A DNA stretch of 39,509 bases, from positions 1 to 39,509 of the forward strand of contig JAKACM010000037.1 in NCBI GenBank assembly GCA_021821465.1. Direction: 5' to 3'. The stretch is from Bacillota bacterium. GTDB lineage: Bacteria > Bacillota > Sulfobacillia > Sulfobacillales > Sulfobacillaceae. The first letter of the stretch is position 1, and each line of letters starts with the position of its first letter. The notes under the pieces were generated by a model. It did no database searches and was not told where the DNA came from. It saw only the letters and a program-made list of their open reading frames with translations. Of the stretch, positions 25,141 to 33,286 are shown piece after piece. A program made the translations under genes and the position numbers.

Positions 25141-26109
25141 TTAACGATAAAACACGAAGCGATCGGCCACCCATTTTTGGATAAGCGTCAGGGTCATGAT
25201 CAGAATAAAGAGAATAATGCTCATGGCCGACGCTAAAGAAAAGTGCAGGTATAAGAACGCTGTTTGATAAATGAGTAACGAATCGGTGGTAGTGGAAAAT
25301 GCCGGTCCGCCGGCTCCTCCGTGAGGTCCTCCGGTCAGGGTATAGATCTGTGAGAAAGTTTGCATGGTATTGATGGACGCCAACACGATAACAAAGAAGG
25401 TAATGGGGCCCAGCATCGGCCAGAACACGCGTTTAAACATGCGCCAGCCCTTGGCGCCGTCAGTGGTCGCAGCCTCTATTACCGAACGCGGGATGGAAGC
25501 CAAACCTGCCAAGAACAACACCGTGTAAAGTCCCACCGAATGCCACAACGTGTAAATCATGACCGAAGGCAAAGCCCAGCGAACGCTTTCCAACCAGTTC
25601 AGAGCGGGGAGATGGAAAAAGTGAAGCACAGTATTGGCTAAACCAAATTGTGGGTTGAAAATCCAGACCCAGATGATGGAGGTTGCGACGACGGGGGTGA
25701 CATGGGGCAAAAAGATGAAGGCCCGGGATATTCCCCCGCGACGGCGGCTCAACCCTTCCCGCAAAAGAAGAGCCAGAGCCAGTGCGAACAAGGCGGTGGC
25801 GGGAACAAGAGCAATCACGTAATATGCGGTATTCAACAAGGATTGCCAAAAAACAGGTTGATGGAAAAGGGTGATAAAATTCCCAAACCCGACAAAAGTA
25901 CTCGCCTGACTGAAAATGTTCCAATGAAAAAACGCGATGTACGCCAAAAATATGGCAGGGCCGTAAAAGAACGTCAAAAAAACCAACAGGCTCGGAAGAA
26001 TCAACCCATATCCCAGTACTGATGTTTTAACACGGGCTCGCCATGACGCAAGACGCGATGGAGAAATATTCTGAGTCGGGTTTTGAACCACGGAACGGGC
26101 TTGAGCCAT
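25141..26109 (-). CDS. ABC importer permease, MalF/UgpA type
   Basis: A 322-residue CUT1-type permease with six predicted helices preceded by a polar N-terminus of about 30 residues. The EAA docking loop is EAATTDGAKGWRMFKRVFWP. No large external insertion of the E. coli MalF kind is present, so it resembles UgpA or MsmF. The ribosome site CAGGAGG lies inside the last codons of the ATPase gene, the ATG only 4 nt after that gene's stop, so translation of the two is linked. It forms a heterodimer with the MalG-type permease downstream. Confidence 0.92.
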   Translation of the reverse strand: MAQARSVVQNPTQNISPSRLASWRARVKTSVLGYGLILPSLLVFLTFFYGPAIFLAYIAFFHWNIFSQASTFVGFGNFITLFHQPVFWQSLLNTAYYVIALVPATALFALALALLLREGLSRRRGGISRAFIFLPHVTPVVATSIIWVWIFNPQFGLANTVLHFFHLPALNWLESVRWALPSVMIYTLWHSVGLYTVLFLAGLASIPRSVIEAATTDGAKGWRMFKRVFWPMLGPITFFVIVLASINTMQTFSQIYTLTGGPHGGAGGPAFSTTTDSLLIYQTAFLYLHFSLASAMSIILFILIMTLTLIQKWVADRFVFYR

Positions 26110-26113
26110 AAGA

Positions 26114-27244
26114 CTATGCCTCCTGACTGACTCTAAAAGGCGTCGAGAAGTTTATTCGCATACCGTCGTCATAAAACCAGTGGACTTCCGCCCAGGGAAT
26201 ACTCAGATTTAGAACTTTCCGGTCGGCATCACTGGGGCGGACATTGGTGGTCACACTAAGGGACTGTCCGGACCACTCACCATGAACCTGGTAGTGGGAA
26301 CCCAAAGATTCGATAGTCATGGGCAGAAAGGGAATCTCCCAAGAACTTACAGTGTCTTGCCATCTTGCTCTTTCCGGACGAAATCCCAGATGAATGGAAC
26401 CGTTTAGGCTTTGTTCGCGACATCTTGCAGCCAAATCCGAGGGCAAAGGTGACAAACGGTTCGGATCGTGTTCGGGTTGGAAGGCTAAAGTGTCCTTGAA
26501 GGGGACGACTTGCCCGGAAATCACATTCATAGCGGGCGAACCGAAGAATTTTGCGACGAATGTGTTGAGAGGTTGTTGGTAAATCTCTTCGGGTGTGCCG
26601 ATTTGCTGTATTTCTCCGCCGTTTACAACGCATATCCGATCAGCCATAGTCATGGCTTCGGTTTGATCATGCGTGACATAAATGGTAGTAATTTGGAAAG
26701 TGTCATGCAGAACCCGTATTTCCTTGCGCATGCGTTCCCGCAATTGCGTGTCCAGGTTGGATAAGGGTTCGTCCATTAAAAAAACGCGGGGATTGCGAAC
26801 GAGGGCCCGTCCCAGAGCAACCCGCTGTTTCTGCCCTCCCGATAGCTGTCCGGGGCGTTTGGTCAAGAGATGGTCGATTTCCAGCATTTTCGCAATTTCT
26901 TTGACCTTTTGGTTGATTTGAGATTTTGGCATTTTTTGTGATTCCAAACCAAAACTCATGTTTTGGTAAATTGTCATATGAGGATATATCGCGTAGTTTT
27001 GAAAAACCATGCCGACATTTCGGGAATAGGCAGGTTTGTTGTCCACGCGTTCTCTATCGAAGAGAATTTCTCCTGTGCTGGGAACTTCCAATCCGGCGAT
27101 AAGACGTAAAAGGGTTGATTTTCCGCTTCCTGAAGGCCCTACGACGGTGAAGAATTCTCCGTCCGGTATCTCAAGTTGGGTTTGTGATAAAACCCGCTGG
27201 GAACCAAATTCCTTCGAGACATTTCTCAGCTCAATTTTAGCCAT
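26114..27244 (-). CDS. CUT1-type ABC ATPase (UgpC/MsmX/MalK-like)
   Basis: A 376-residue ATPase for the sugar-type importer. Walker A GPSGSGKST (36-44), Q-loop VFQNYAIYPHMTI, signature LSGGQKQRVALGRAL, Walker B FLMDEPLSNLD and H-loop THDQTEAMTMADRI are complete. After residue 240 comes the C-terminal OB-type regulatory domain (TOBE_2-like) with GFRPE and a late ESLGSHYQVHGEW strand, as in MalK. It is the first gene of the operon, which is less common than having the binding protein first. AAGGAGG lies 5 nt before ATG, and a promoter is visible at 27321-27349. Confidence 0.94.
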   Translation of the reverse strand: MAKIELRNVSKEFGSQRVLSQTQLEIPDGEFFTVVGPSGSGKSTLLRLIAGLEVPSTGEILFDRERVDNKPAYSRNVGMVFQNYAIYPHMTIYQNMSFGLESQKMPKSQINQKVKEIAKMLEIDHLLTKRPGQLSGGQKQRVALGRALVRNPRVFLMDEPLSNLDTQLRERMRKEIRVLHDTFQITTIYVTHDQTEAMTMADRICVVNGGEIQQIGTPEEIYQQPLNTFVAKFFGSPAMNVISGQVVPFKDTLAFQPEHDPNRLSPLPSDLAARCREQSLNGSIHLGFRPERARWQDTVSSWEIPFLPMTIESLGSHYQVHGEWSGQSLSVTTNVRPSDADRKVLNLSIPWAEVHWFYDDGMRINFSTPFRVSQEA

Positions 27245-27320
27245 AACAACCTCCTTAGGAGCGCCATCGGAGCGGCAAATTCATGTCACAGACCATGTGA
27301 AGAACGATGACTCGGGGCTC

Positions 27321-27349
27321 AGTATATAGAGGAATTGTGATGGTGCCAT
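27321..27349 (-). promoter_or_regulatory. Predicted sigma-A promoter of the ABC importer operon
   Basis: On the minus strand: -35 ATGGCA (27349-27344), 17-nt spacer, -10 TATACT (27326-27321). The leader would be about 70 nt and contains TCACA-N5-TGTGA (27286-27300), a possible operator just after the start site. Confidence 0.5.
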
Positions 27350-27526
27350 TATTGGGTTATTGAGATCGTGTTAAGAAGGAGATGGGAGGAGGGTATTGCT
27401 ACGATCGGGTGAGGATGGCCTGTGGTCCGCGCATCCGTATATTCGGGTAGTGTGGATGCTTGCCAGGCAAGACCGATCGAGGGCTGATAGTTATCTTTTG
27501 GGTCATTTTGTTCATGCGACAAATAT

Positions 27527-27553
27527 TTCGCAACTTTGGTTAAAAGTTGCGAA
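27527..27553. repeat. Perfect 11-bp palindromic hairpin
   Basis: TTCGCAACTTT (27527-27537) and AAAGTTGCGAA (27543-27553) with a 5-nt loop GGTTA. No T-run follows on the minus strand and only a distant one on the plus strand. It shares the CAACTTT/AAAGTTG core with the palindrome at 7784-7819, which also precedes a transporter gene. Confidence 0.6.
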
Positions 27554-27872
27554 TCACGTGTTTATTGGGCTGTTTTTGCTTCGGAATTGACTACCGCAAT
27601 CGATTTGTTAATAGGTTCTTAATATTTCAGTAACACGGGGTTAATGACGATTCCCAATAATATAAAGAGTAATACCTTTTTAAGCCAGGTTCCCTATCGC
27701 TTTGTTATCGGTTCCATGGTAGTTGGGGGCTATAGTCGCTTTACCGGGAATCTTGGAACCGTTCTTAAATAGAACTTGGCAGTTTTTGTGGATATTGCCG
27801 TTAGTTTATGAAAGATTTGCCGGACCATCCGCAGGAAGTGACATGGGAAATTTACTGCCAAAGGAGAATCAA

Positions 27873-28607
27873 ATGGCCCAGCTTAGTTCGATTCACCCCG
27901 AGAGTTATGAAGATGAGGTGTGGCACGGTACTCATGCGGCGACCCTGCGTCAACTGGTGTTTGGGGTCAATGATGGTTTGGTGGCCACGATTGGACTGGT
28001 GGCAGGTCTGACTTTCGCCGGAGCCCGTCAGGGCACCGTGCTCGGTGCTACCATTGCGGCCATTTTGGCTGCCGTGGTGTCCATGGCTCTCGGATCGTAT
28101 TTGTCTACGCGAACGGAAGTTCAATACCATCAAGCTCAGGTGGTCCGAGAGGAACGAGAAATCGAGCAAAATCCGCAGGAAGAACTGAACGAAATGCGGC
28201 AAATTTACCGCGGTTACGGGTTTGCGGAAGACGAAATTCAAGTGTTTCTTAATCGATTTCTACAAGACAAGAAATTATGGTTGAATTTGATGCTGCGCGA
28301 TGAACTGGGTATAGTGCAGGAGAATTTCGAAAACCCGTGGACAAACGCCGGACTGATGGCTTTAGCCGTGTGCATCGGTTCTGTGCCGCCTCTTGTTCCC
28401 AATTTTTTCTCAACACATCCGCAATCGGTATTTCTTTGGGTCCTTGGGTTATCGGCTCTGACGGCTTTTGGATTGGGTGCTGTAACCGGTCGTTTTTCCA
28501 ATAAAGGTTTTTGGCGATCGGGATTATCTTTTCTACTAGTGGCGGCAGTAGCAGCGGGTATCGGCATGGGTGCCGGTCATCTCATTGCACCCATTTTTGG
28601 CAAGTAA
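27873..28607 (+). CDS. VIT1/CCC1-family Fe2+/Mn2+ transporter
   Basis: A 244-residue integral membrane protein of the VIT1/CCC1 family, which moves ferrous iron or manganese out of the cytosol in exchange for protons. Seen: FGVNDGLVATIGLVAGLTFAG (first helix with the conserved ND), SMALGSYLSTRTEVQYHQAQ (second helix with the GSYLS motif), then a cytosolic metal-binding helical pair rich in Glu (EEREIEQNPQEELNEMRQI, then LMLRDELGI), then three more helices. ATG 27873 is chosen: AAGGAG 6 nt upstream and no conserved residues before it. A COG4280-like membrane protein follows after 66 nt, a possible metal-handling pair. A 7-bp hairpin (28604-28610 with 28625-28631) covers the stop codon. Confidence 0.9.
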   Translation: MAQLSSIHPESYEDEVWHGTHAATLRQLVFGVNDGLVATIGLVAGLTFAGARQGTVLGATIAAILAAVVSMALGSYLSTRTEVQYHQAQVVREEREIEQNPQEELNEMRQIYRGYGFAEDEIQVFLNRFLQDKKLWLNLMLRDELGIVQENFENPWTNAGLMALAVCIGSVPPLVPNFFSTHPQSVFLWVLGLSALTAFGLGAVTGRFSNKGFWRSGLSFLLVAAVAAGIGMGAGHLIAPIFGK

Positions 28608-28673
28608 GCCAAAAGATATTCTTCGGCTTACAGGCCATAGCAGTCTAGTCGGCGATAAGGAGGATGCGAAGAT

Positions 28674-29441
28674 TTGGTGATCTCCACATTATTGGCCACC
28701 TTTTTAGCCGGAGTCGTTGAATCCATCGAAACTCTCACGGTGGTTTTGGCGGCGGGACTGACTCGCAACTGGAAATCGGCGTACCTGGGTCTCGGGGCGG
28801 GAATAGTGACATTGACCTTTGCCATCTTGTTGGTGGGGAAAATTGTGATAGGGATATTGCCGGTCCATCTTCTTAATGTGGTCATCGGATTATTTCTCCT
28901 TCTTTTTGGTTCGCGTTGGTTGGTTAAGGCGATTCAGCGGTACGGCGGAGTTAAAGCATTTCGTGATGAAGGGGACGCGTTTGAAAGAACCTGGGTCAAA
29001 CTTTCTCATGAAGAGTCCAAGAAGTCCCGGGTCGATCGAGTGGCTTTATCCGTGAGTTATGGAGCGACGGTGCTGGAAGGTGCGGAAGTGGCTTTTACTG
29101 TTATTAGCTTTGGGTCGATTGGTGACATGATGAAATATGCTGTGATAGGCAGTGGTGCCGGAATTATTCTCGTGGCTTTTCTCGGAATCATATTTCGCCG
29201 TCCCTTGGCATCGTTGCCCGAAAATGGAATCAAATACGTGGTCGGGGTCATGCTGACGGCTTTGGGCACTTTATGGACGGCAGAGGGGGTTGGGGTCCGG
29301 TGGATATTTGGTGGCGGGAGCTATTTGGCTCTCTTGGTTTTCTATCTGCTGTTTTCAATAACCATGATTGTGATGCTCAAGTCGCGGCCCTTTCCGGCGA
29401 CCCCGGAGGGTCCCGCCACCTCTGCCAAGGCTCGGGGATGA
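28674..29441 (+). CDS. COG4280-like membrane protein with duplicated halves and two ExxE motifs
   Basis: A 255-residue polytopic membrane protein, probably in the same broad group as UPF0016/Gdt1 and LysE-type transporters; I assign it to COG4280 by resemblance. The chain is an internal duplication: VVESIETLTVVLAAG (Glu16, Glu19) matches VLEGAEVAFTVISFG (Glu135, Glu138), and GLGAGI..FGSRW matches GSGAGI..LGTLW. Each half has about three helices; a polar loop (90-120) rich in Glu, Lys and Arg joins them. The paired membrane carboxylates suggest a cation path, and the position after a VIT1 gene suggests a metal. AAGGAGG lies 10 nt before the TTG start. The substrate is not established. Confidence 0.7.
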   Translation: MVISTLLATFLAGVVESIETLTVVLAAGLTRNWKSAYLGLGAGIVTLTFAILLVGKIVIGILPVHLLNVVIGLFLLLFGSRWLVKAIQRYGGVKAFRDEGDAFERTWVKLSHEESKKSRVDRVALSVSYGATVLEGAEVAFTVISFGSIGDMMKYAVIGSGAGIILVAFLGIIFRRPLASLPENGIKYVVGVMLTALGTLWTAEGVGVRWIFGGGSYLALLVFYLLFSITMIVMLKSRPFPATPEGPATSAKARG

Positions 29442-29563
29442 AATTGTTACGGAAATGTCTGGGATTCAATTTGAGTACCTACCGGGATTTCAGGGTTGGT
29501 TAAACTCCATTCGATTGAGACCCTGACCCAGAAAAGGCCAGGACGGCAGGGACGGAGGATAGG

Positions 29564-29749
29564 ATGAAACGGGGCTTACGGTTTATCGGTCACTTATTTT
29601 ACGAAGACAAAAGGATTCCTGTGGGTGTTGCCGTGGCTATGATGGGGGGCGGAATAATGCACCGGACATTGCCGTTGTGGGCCAACGATCTCATGTACGT
29701 TGTCATAATTGTTCTGACATTAACCGTCAGTGTGTTAAGTCGTGGTTAA
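29564..29749 (+). CDS. Small two-helix membrane protein
   Basis: A 61-residue protein of unknown function. A basic N-terminus (MKRGLRFIGHLFYEDKR) is followed by two hydrophobic stretches (about 19-32 and 43-58), and it ends in SRG. GGAGG lies 5 nt before ATG, which is why I think it is translated. It is 122 nt after the COG4280-like gene on the same strand and may belong to the same metal-related transcript. I do not recognise a family. Confidence 0.55.
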   Translation: MKRGLRFIGHLFYEDKRIPVGVAVAMMGGGIMHRTLPLWANDLMYVVIIVLTLTVSVLSRG

Positions 29750-30017
29750 GAGCTGGTGTCATCGGACCGTCGTTCTTTCGTGCCTCGGATGAGGATTACT
29801 CGCCAAGCAGGGAAATTGGGCAATCATTAAAGAATCTTTTGAACTAAGAGTTTTAATGGCCTCGTTCCGTATGACCCCAGAAGTCGGTGAGTAGAAGAAG
29901 TATAGATCGCCTCGTGCTGGAAGAGAAGTTGTTAATAACATCGGTTTTGAAGGGGATTCACCCCCAATGGTATTCGGGAAAATGGGGGCACAGGCCTTAT
30001 AACGAGGGGGATGACGG

Positions 30018-30659
30018 ATGCACTCCTGGACCATGGGTTATGTTAGTGTGACGCCGATTACGGATTTTTTGCCCACGACCATCGCTACGGTACGTCTAAG
30101 ACATTTGGATACGATTAATCAGGTCTTACACGCGCTGATTTCGCACGAGGTGGATTTATTTGCGGTCGAGGTCAGTTGGTTCTCGGACCCCAAGGAATGC
30201 GATGCGGTAATCGAAACGGCGACCAAACACGCTATTCCGGTAATATTGCTGACAAGATATGTCCAATCCGGAATTTCTGAGTTGACGACACTGGATCCGG
30301 CTGAGTTTTTGACTAAACGATATGCACCCGTGTCCTGCGTCGAGTTTTCCCCCGACGTATCACATAGGGGCCGGATTGTGTCTCTTTCATCGCGAGCCAT
30401 TCAACTGCTCGCGATTTTTGTTACTTATCCCGGACAAGTCTTGCGTTTAATGGATATTAACCAAGAATCCCAGTCGCGGCACGTCGCCTCATGGACAACA
30501 CATAGTCTTAAAGCCGCCATCCACGCCATTACGCAAGAACTCGGCACTGATCATATCAAAAATGTTCGAGGGTTTGGCTACATTTTTCAGTCATGCCTTG
30601 TCTCCACTCACCGCCGCGAAGACGACCGTTCGGTGTCCGAAGGCATGATGGGGAAGTGA
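30018..30659 (+). CDS. OmpR-type winged-helix regulator with degenerate receiver
   Basis: A 213-residue transcription regulator. The C-terminal part (about 118-190) is an OmpR/PhoB-type winged helix: a RIVSLSSRAIQLLAIFVTYPGQVLRLMDI start, TTHSLKAAIHAITQELG as recognition helix region and the hallmark VRGFGYIF end. The N-terminal 110 residues have the spacing of a receiver-like alpha/beta domain (VDLFAVEVSW, IPVILLTRY) but the phospho-accepting acidic pocket and Asp at the end of strand 3 are not recognisable, so it is probably not controlled by phosphorylation. No histidine kinase is adjacent. GAGGGGG lies 7 nt before ATG. Targets unknown; the anchored protein downstream is a candidate. Confidence 0.68.
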   Translation: MHSWTMGYVSVTPITDFLPTTIATVRLRHLDTINQVLHALISHEVDLFAVEVSWFSDPKECDAVIETATKHAIPVILLTRYVQSGISELTTLDPAEFLTKRYAPVSCVEFSPDVSHRGRIVSLSSRAIQLLAIFVTYPGQVLRLMDINQESQSRHVASWTTHSLKAAIHAITQELGTDHIKNVRGFGYIFQSCLVSTHRREDDRSVSEGMMGK

Positions 30660-31025
30660 CGAGCCAATGTGCCGCCTCCTTCAACATGCTCCCTCCCGGT
30701 AACTGTTATGAATCAATTGGGTAACAAGGATTCGGCTTTCCCTACTTTACCAAAGGGGAGCTGGCCTTTTTGCCCGTCAGGATCAAATAGTTGTCACAGC
30801 GACAGCCCATATGCGAGAAGGAATCGGCGCTTATCTCTATCGTTATTTTGTCCATGGTAAGAAATAAAGAAATAAAGAAATCAAGAGTCTTGCTAACTGA
30901 ATTTGTGGAATTATGCATTGGTTTTGGTTACACAAGGCATATGATGAACGCATATAATGAAAAAGGCGTGGGGTGTCACCGATTGTCCGGAAGGTTTTCT
31001 ATCAGAATGTCAGAGGACGAATGCT
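30660..31025. other. Gap between winged-helix regulator and anchored protein
   Basis: About 365 nt. The frame of the next protein is open from ATG 30957, but no ribosome site precedes that codon. Nothing else is recognised. Confidence 0.4.
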
Positions 31026-31634
31026 GTGATTTTTCGAAATGTATTTCAGGTGATAAAGGGCATTTTCGGGCGAAGGAAATTATGGGCCGGACTTGTCGTT
31101 TGCTTTGTTGCCGGAGTGGCAACAGGGAGTTATAGGGTGGGTCACCAAAGTTCCTATCCGTCCTTCGTACTCTCGGGGCAACAGATCGTTCATGACGTGC
31201 AAAACCCACTGCCCAACCAGATCCGCCGGAATATTCGGTTGGTGCATGTGACGCACCGAAAAGATAAAGTACTGGCTTTCGCCACATTTAAGGTCAGTGG
31301 CCGTCGACAATACGAGGGCCTTATCTTGTCCTCAAAAGGTTATGACGGTGATACCTTATTGCTGGGCTCAAACACAAGCCTTCAGCCGATCCAATACGGC
31401 GAAATGGGTGGAAACGGCTTCGAGTACATCATAGGAAGAATCTTTGACCACAAAGACGTAGCGAGTCTTCTAATCATCTTTTCCAATGGCAGTGCCGTCA
31501 GTGTTGTCGTTCATAATGGATATTTCTGGTATTCAAACAAAATGATCGGAGAGAAAATGGTTTCCGTCAAAAAGGTGATAGCTGTGACTAAAACCGGCGA
31601 AACGATTGAAAATCACAGTACCAAGAGGCCGTGA
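31026..31634 (+). CDS. Membrane-anchored protein of unknown function
   Basis: About 202 residues. The start is uncertain: GTG 31026 has AGAGGA 8 nt upstream and is chosen; ATG 30957 would add 23 residues but has no ribosome site. A basic segment and one hydrophobic helix (LWAGLVVCFVAGVATG, about 20-36) precede an extracytoplasmic domain of mixed beta pattern: FVLSGQQIVHDV, VLAFATFKVSGRRQYEGLILSS, GDTLLLGSN, FEYIIGRIFD, VASLLIIFSNGSAVSVVVHNGYFWYS, VSVKKVIAVTKTG. The alternating hydrophobics resemble a DUF4625- or immunoglobulin-like sheet, but I recognise no family. It is convergent with surE, 93 nt away. Confidence 0.55.
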   Translation: MIFRNVFQVIKGIFGRRKLWAGLVVCFVAGVATGSYRVGHQSSYPSFVLSGQQIVHDVQNPLPNQIRRNIRLVHVTHRKDKVLAFATFKVSGRRQYEGLILSSKGYDGDTLLLGSNTSLQPIQYGEMGGNGFEYIIGRIFDHKDVASLLIIFSNGSAVSVVVHNGYFWYSNKMIGEKMVSVKKVIAVTKTGETIENHSTKRP

Positions 31635-31727
31635 TATCCGACATAACGATAGCAAACCTACTGCATTCGTGTTAGTGAAGAAGGGCCCCGGCAAAAAGGC
31701 ATTCTATTCTCCTTCGAAGCTTCTGCC

Positions 31728-32531
31728 TTAGGGAGCGTCGGGTACGGCAACACTGCGCGGCCCACGATGTTCTTCATGTGCGATTTGCAGCACCGGCGAC
31801 TTTGCCCGGATGGGCAATCCAACTTCCATTGACTCCCGGGGATAGGCCGAAACCGAAATAATGCCTGCATGAACGGTCGTCACGTCAGTATTCAAATCGT
31901 GGGCGTCGTGCGTGCTATGCTCCTCATAGTCGAAAGAGACTTTATCTCCCCATGCGGTATGCAGGACGTGACCGAGGATTATTCGGGGAGGTTCTGTCTG
32001 AGGTTGTGTCCAATGCCATTCACGCCCCGATTCGGGAAAATTGATGTTGAGGTAAATACCGGGGTGCCGGAGTACGTAAGCGATCCAGGTGTTTAAGTGT
32101 AAAACCGTCATGGCCAATATTTTTTCCCAGGAGGCATTCTCAGGTGCCGACAAGGCGATGGCCGGGATATTGCGCAATGACGCTTCGCGAGCCGCGCCTA
32201 CGGTACCGGAGGTCACGACATGATGTCCGAAGTTCCACCCTCGATTAATACCTGAAATGACGCAAATGGGGTCCATGGGGCCATATTCGGATAAAGCGAG
32301 GCGGACACAGTCGACAGGCGTTCCGGAAACAACCCACCAGCCTTGATACTGATGTTGACTGAAATTCTTTACATGAAGAGGACTAAGACTGATGCTGTGG
32401 CTCTTTCCGCTTTGATTAGTTTCCGGAGCTACCACCAATACGTCGTGTTCCAGCGTTTTTATCGCATGAGCCAGTATTTCTAATCCAATCGATTGATAAC
32501 CATCATCGTTGGTGACGACAATTAATCCCAT
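31728..32531 (-). CDS. surE: 5'/3'-nucleotidase SurE
   Basis: A 267-residue metal-dependent phosphatase that removes phosphate from nucleoside 5' and 3' monophosphates and from short polyphosphate in the cytoplasm. Seen: VTNDDGYQSIGL with metal ligands Asp9 and Asp10, PETNQSGKSHSIS with the metal-binding Ser/Asn segment, SGTPVDCVRLAL, SGINRGWNFGHHVVTSGTVGAA (the family's SGxNxGxN and YSGTVGAA), and NINFP. Length fits the family; the C-terminal tail is slightly long. Start ATG 32531 has AGGAGG 11 nt upstream. A DnaJ-type zinc mini protein is 54 nt upstream on the same strand and probably cotranscribed, so SurE may act in nucleotide salvage or stress alongside it. Confidence 0.92.
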   Translation of the reverse strand: MGLIVVTNDDGYQSIGLEILAHAIKTLEHDVLVVAPETNQSGKSHSISLSPLHVKNFSQHQYQGWWVVSGTPVDCVRLALSEYGPMDPICVISGINRGWNFGHHVVTSGTVGAAREASLRNIPAIALSAPENASWEKILAMTVLHLNTWIAYVLRHPGIYLNINFPESGREWHWTQPQTEPPRIILGHVLHTAWGDKVSFDYEEHSTHDAHDLNTDVTTVHAGIISVSAYPRESMEVGLPIRAKSPVLQIAHEEHRGPRSVAVPDAP

Positions 32532-32585
32532 GTTAGTGAGTACCTCCTACCCTTATTTCCTCCGCTTAGGGAGAGTGCAGTTATC

Positions 32586-32843
32586 TTAAAGGACATCGCC
32601 AAAAGATGTCGGAAACGAGTCGATGTCCGGTTGATTTCCCGTAGTCTCATAATGGCGATCGGGAACTTCACCGAGTCCGCGGCACCGGGTACATTTGGCA
32701 TGTCCTTCACGATCACACAGACTGCATCCATCGCCCTCACAATGCTCACATGGTGCTTCACCGTATCCAAGGCACTTTTTACATGCCACCCACCTCCAAG
32801 ACAAGCTCGGCGAAAACAAGGGAGGATTCCAACGTTTTAGCAT
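32586..32843 (-). CDS. Mini protein consisting of a DnaJ-type zinc domain
   Basis: An 85-residue protein with eight cysteines in four CxxC pairs: Cys21/24, 32/35, 40/43 and 51/54. Three are full CxxCxGxG repeats (CKKCLGYG, CEHCEGDG, CTRCRGLG) and the third is CSLCDREG. This is the signature of the cysteine-rich centre of DnaJ, which binds two zinc ions and unfolded protein, but no J domain or substrate-binding domains are present, and the spacing between repeats is much tighter than in DnaJ. The remaining N- and C-terminal parts are not recognised. AGGAGAG lies 6 nt before ATG. surE follows after 54 nt, probably in the same transcript. Likely a zinc-binding holdase-, thiol- or ligand-binding accessory; this is inference. 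Confidence 0.75.
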   Translation of the reverse strand: MLKRWNPPLFSPSLSWRWVACKKCLGYGEAPCEHCEGDGCSLCDREGHAKCTRCRGLGEVPDRHYETTGNQPDIDSFPTSFGDVL

Positions 32844-33033
32844 ACGAGTCTCTCCTTTTCTATGCTTTGGGGCATTATAAACTCAAGCACCACAATTCTG
32901 CGGACTGGCAAAGAACTTACGGATGGTTTTGAGAGTGATGTTTTCTCTTCCCGGTCCTTTAAATTCCTTGGACCTTACTCATGATTTTATTATCTCTTCT
33001 TTATTATTTGATGATGATGCTGTGAAGGTTATG

Positions 33034-33279
33034 TTAAGGTCCGTCCTCTCGTATAACCCCTGCCCGATACCTCCCGGACGGCAAACTGCCGATCATCTGT
33101 ATGACGGGGTTTGAAGAAGGTGCATGGGGTAGGGTATCAATAAAAACTGTAGACCCTTGCATCAACTCTTCAAAGCGGTCGAAAATCAGAAGACTTAAAG
33201 GATAACCATTGAATTTCCCGATCGACTGGCAAGGCGTTCTCGAGTAGTCAAAAAGAGACACTGTTATACGGACATACAT
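33034..33279 (-). CDS. Doubtful small hypothetical protein
   Basis: An 81-codon frame, ATG start, with protein-like composition (FNGYPLSLLIFDRFEELMQGSTVFIDTLP) but no ribosome site. It lies between pnkp and the zinc mini protein gene on the same strand and just beside the MITE-like repeat. No family is recognised. It could be real, or a remnant carried by the element. Confidence 0.25.
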   Translation of the reverse strand: MYVRITVSLFDYSRTPCQSIGKFNGYPLSLLIFDRFEELMQGSTVFIDTLPHAPSSNPVIQMIGSLPSGRYRAGVIREDGP

Positions 33280-33286
33280 GGGCGGT

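Larger units (their letters stand above)
27245..27872. other. Divergent intergenic region, importer operon and VIT1 gene
   Basis: About 630 nt. It holds the minus-strand promoter at 27321-27349, a small TCACA-gacca-TGTGA inverted repeat at 27286-27300 in the importer leader, and the long palindrome at 27527-27553. An open frame extends upstream of the VIT1 start to 27723 but without a ribosome site. I see no other gene. Confidence 0.5.

Noticed and set aside
29439..29504. 21-codon frame overlapping the end of the COG4280-like gene by ATGA
   Set aside because: The overlap is suggestive, but no ribosome site is seen and the peptide is too short to judge.
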